Positions 4,290-5,009 of a DNA stretch of 5,009 nt are shown piece after piece. The translations under genes and the position numbers were made by a program. The notes under the pieces are model-generated. The model was not told the DNA's origin. It searched no databases and saw only the letters and a program-made list of their open reading frames with translations. Every line of letters begins with the position of its first letter. Position 1 is the stretch's first letter. The DNA is taken from NCBI GenBank assembly GCA_937881155.1, contig CALGFI010000151.1, positions 1 through 5,009 of the forward strand, read 5' to 3'. This stretch comes from an uncultured bacterium. Lineage in GTDB: Bacteria > Actinomycetota > UBA4738 > HRBIN12.

Positions 4290-5009
4290 TCATTCCTGCA
4301 GGAACGGGAACAACCGCTCGAGCTCGGCGCGCATCACGCCGTAGCACTCGCAGCACGTCGACTCGAGGCCCTCGCGGTCGACCACGCGAACGCCCCCGCG
4401 GCGCGTCTCGATCAACCCAGCGCTCTGAAGGATCCGCAGCGTCAGGCTCACCGTCTCGCGGCGGACGCCGAGCATCTCAGCCAGGAACTCGTGCGTGATG
4501 GGGACGATCTCCTGGCCGAACCGATCGTGCGCCTGCAGCAACCAACGGCCGGCGCGGGCCTCGATGCCGTGAAGGCGGTTGCACGCCGCGGTCTGCGCGA
4601 TCTGGCCGAACACGACCAATGCATACCGGTCGACGAGCTCGTCGAACGTCGAGGACTGACGACGTAGATCGAAGAACGTGCGGGTCGGAACGCGAAGACC
4701 ACCGCCTGGGAGCTGGCACAGGCAGTCCACATTCGAGATGGAGCCGCTCTCGATGATGATCGGCGGGCCGCTCACCCCCTCCTTGCCGATCGTGACGGCC
4801 TCGACGCTCGCCCCGTCAGCCATCCTGGTTACGACCGAGAGCATGCCCGCGGTCGGGAAGTACACGTACGGAACGTCACCACTGGCGCTGAACATCCTAT
4901 CGCCGAGGCCGAACTTCACGCGTTCGCCGCCCTCGAGGAGCGCCGCGCGATCCCGCGAGGTCATCGCCTCGAGGAGGAGGTTGTCGATCTCGGCGGGGAA
5001 CGGGTGCAT
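4290..5009 (-). CDS. Crp/Fnr-family transcriptional regulator
   Basis: A 239-residue cytoplasmic transcription factor, a typical full length, with its ATG being the last three bases of the window; no upstream sequence exists to confirm the start. Residues 25-115 form a cyclic-nucleotide-binding-like beta-roll (VYFPTAGMLSVV, IGKEGVSG). It lacks the Arg-Ser-Ala phosphate-binding signature of cAMP receptors, so cAMP is unlikely as ligand. The long dimer helix is near 120-160 and contains CNRLHGIEARAGRWLL, characteristic of a non-CRP subgroup of the family. The winged helix-turn-helix spans about 168-212, with recognition helix RRETVSLTLRILQSAGLI. The end carries CCECY (219-223). There is no N-terminal Cys cluster as in FNR. 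It converges on the response regulator gene with a 28-bp gap and is transcribed separately from it. Its targets and signal are unknown. Confidence 0.93.
   Translation of the reverse strand: MHPFPAEIDNLLLEAMTSRDRAALLEGGERVKFGLGDRMFSASGDVPYVYFPTAGMLSVVTRMADGASVEAVTIGKEGVSGPPIIIESGSISNVDCLCQLPGGGLRVPTRTFFDLRRQSSTFDELVDRYALVVFGQIAQTAACNRLHGIEARAGRWLLQAHDRFGQEIVPITHEFLAEMLGVRRETVSLTLRILQSAGLIETRRGGVRVVDREGLESTCCECYGVMRAELERLFPFLQE

Noticed and set aside
4262..4304. Terminator between the convergent response regulator and Crp-type genes
   Set aside because: The palindrome TTCCTGCAGGAA (4293-4304) and a short CGGC/GCCG pairing near 4270-4282 are too weak and have no T-run. The palindrome also lies inside the Crp-type coding sequence.

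Overview
The window is strongly G+C-rich bacterial chromosome, with G or C at most third codon positions and genes packed tightly on both strands. The mix fits an actinomycete-like high-GC bacterium: an OmpR-type two-component pair with an ATGA overlap, a Crp/Fnr-type regulator, and apparently leaderless genes starting just after a -10 box. The exact lineage cannot be fixed from the sequence. There are no RNA genes, insertion sequences, CRISPR arrays or phage genes, and no gene-free stretch longer than 300 bases.

Layout. (1) 510 to 1, minus strand, running off the left edge: a protein with an acidic Gly/Met-rich head and a histone-H1-like tail of repeated Ala-Thr-Gly-Arg-Lys-Lys units, encoded by imperfect 33-bp tandem repeats. 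(2) A 169-bp gap at 511-679 with a GC hairpin, an operator-like dyad and a strong ribosome binding site. (3) A minus-strand operon, 2275 to 680: an 83-residue unknown protein, a stand-alone two-CBS-domain protein and a secreted S1-family serine protease. The CBS stop and protease start overlap as TGATG. (4) A divergent 109-bp control region, 2276-2384. (5) A plus-strand operon: a membrane histidine kinase and its OmpR/PhoB-type response regulator, overlapping by 4 bp. (6) A convergent minus-strand Crp/Fnr-type regulator, 5009 to 4290, whose possible start codon is the last three bases of the window.

How it may work together. The kinase/regulator pair and the three-gene protease operon diverge from one short control region. 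That region holds a -10-like box for each side and a 7+4+7 direct repeat with 11-bp periodicity, the geometry of OmpR/PhoB-family sites. The simplest reading is a self-regulated two-component system that may also control the operon containing a nucleotide-sensing-type CBS protein and an exported protease. This is inference. The domain calls for the protease, CBS protein, kinase, response regulator and Crp-type regulator are secure; the 83-residue protein and the head of the histone-like protein are not recognised.
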